Below, in pieces: positions 63,342-64,000 of a stretch of 64,000 nt of DNA; positions within the stretch are counted from its first letter, which is position 1, and every line of letters starts with the position of its first letter. The DNA lies in NCBI GenBank assembly GCA_030077755.1, contig JAQJZZ010000012.1, positions 992,001-1,056,000 on the forward strand. Reading direction: 5' to 3'. Under the pieces are notes generated by a model. It was not told where the DNA came from. It made no database searches and saw only the letters and a program-made list of their open reading frames with translations. This stretch comes from Filosporella fistucella. Taxonomy: Eukaryota; Ascomycota; Leotiomycetes; Helotiales. The translations under genes were made by a program, and so were the position numbers.

Positions 63342-64000
63342 ATGGCAGCGGAAGCGTCTCTGAATGGTTCTGCGCCAAAAGCGTTGCCAACGTTCAGTCA
63401 CCCCACTCCGCACCAGCCAAAAGGCGCTCGATCCGCACCAGATTCCCACCGAAGACACTCATTGCCTCTCCATTTTCTTCCTCCGAGTCTCTGGAGTGCA
63501 AATACCTCAAGTGCCAGCTTGGTCGAGTCCGAAGCTGCTGCACGCGGAGAGCACATCCTAGACGAAGCTACAGTTGCTCATCGAATATCTGCCCTTCGCC
63601 AGCTTAATGGTGCGACACGGTCCCGCCATCGATATGCAAAATCAACTGGAGCTCGAAACAGTACCTTCAATCAGCCTGTGATTGTTCGAACGTATTCTGG
63701 AGCACCTCGACCCCAATCGCAGCAGAGAGACATCATCGTGAAGAAAGACAATGGATTCGAAGCCATGAGTTCGGGAAAAACAGAATTGAAGATGCCTCCT
63801 GTGGAGGCATTCAGCTTCAAAGGGATCATGGAGGAGATCAAACATGGTGTTGCTGAAGACTTGGAAAGAATCGCCGAGATATGTGCCAGGAGCAAATACA
63901 GCCTCAGCAACCAGTATGAGGTTCATATGCCACCTCATGGACGGGGCGAGGCTATCATGCACTCAGTTGGTCTCGGTGTTGGTCCGCACGGATCTATAGG
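63342..64000 (+). CDS. Protein of unknown function, partial (runs off right edge)
   Basis: Open from ATG 63342 (CAAAATGGC context) to the window end, 219 codons and two bases with no stop. The first ~70 residues are S/P/H-rich and probably disordered. Then comes a helical, conserved-looking stretch 'GEHILDEATVAHRISALRQL' and 'NQPVIVRTYSG', followed by 'FKGIMEEIKHGVAEDLERIA' and a glycine-rich region near the edge. No domain recognised. Introns cannot be excluded, but the continuous frame argues against them here. Confidence 0.65.
   Translation, partial: MAAEASLNGSAPKALPTFSHPTPHQPKGARSAPDSHRRHSLPLHFLPPSLWSANTSSASLVESEAAARGEHILDEATVAHRISALRQLNGATRSRHRYAKSTGARNSTFNQPVIVRTYSGAPRPQSQQRDIIVKKDNGFEAMSSGKTELKMPPVEAFSFKGIMEEIKHGVAEDLERIAEICARSKYSLSNQYEVHMPPHGRGEAIMHSVGLGVGPHGSI

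Overview
The window is 64 kb of nuclear DNA from a filamentous ascomycete. The evidence is many short introns (about 45-200 bp) with GTAAGT/GTATGT-type donors, CTAAC/CTGAC-like branch sites and CAG/TAG acceptors, together with HapX, an LCL2-like protein, COG2, SLX1, WSC, DUF1996 and 2EXR-type proteins. Protein style suggests Leotiomycetes (Helotiales-like); that is an inference, not a search result. I saw no rRNA, tRNA, CRISPR array or intact transposon. Exon boundaries were read by eye and checked by adding exon lengths and intron phases. Almost all multi-exon models below close in frame.

Layout. 0-9 kb is gene-poor: an LtrA-like membrane protein cut by the left edge, two small secreted-protein loci (one apparently truncated) and a short protein of unknown function. 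8.9-12.9 kb holds a nine-exon gene with two Zn2Cys6-like clusters that look like an internal duplication of a two-exon module. 13-17 kb is housekeeping: cytosolic GluRS and mitochondrial ribosomal protein L1 share a 176 bp divergent promoter, followed by COG2. 17.5-23.2 kb has the iron regulator HapX (with a textbook SreA-type GATA site upstream), a secreted RNase T2, an LCL2-like protein and mitoribosomal L27. 24.5-32.6 kb has a large KDM5/JARID1 histone demethylase gene transcribed away from SLX1. 33-40 kb has a secreted carboxylesterase, an ACC deaminase and a triple-WSC surface protein. 40.9-49.8 kb has a sugar transporter, a second MFS transporter and an NRAMP metal transporter. 50.9-57.3 kb has a secreted DUF1996 protein, a GT28/UGT-type sterol glucosyltransferase-like enzyme and a SAP+2EXR protein. 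58.4-61.4 kb is an unresolved, purine-rich stretch with protein-like fragments. The right end has a conserved-looking unknown protein and a divergent partial gene running off the edge.

The genes are individually promoted; there is no operon and no convincing secondary-metabolite cluster. Recurring themes are translation (GluRS, mL1, bL27), metal homeostasis (HapX, NRAMP) and the cell surface or secretome (RNase T2, esterase, WSC, DUF1996, small secreted proteins). ACC deaminase suggests possible contact with plants. No clearly unprecedented system was found. The most distinctive item is the duplicated zinc-cluster module, followed by the KDM5 gene structure, the SAP+2EXR fusion and the orphan 58.4-61.4 kb stretch.
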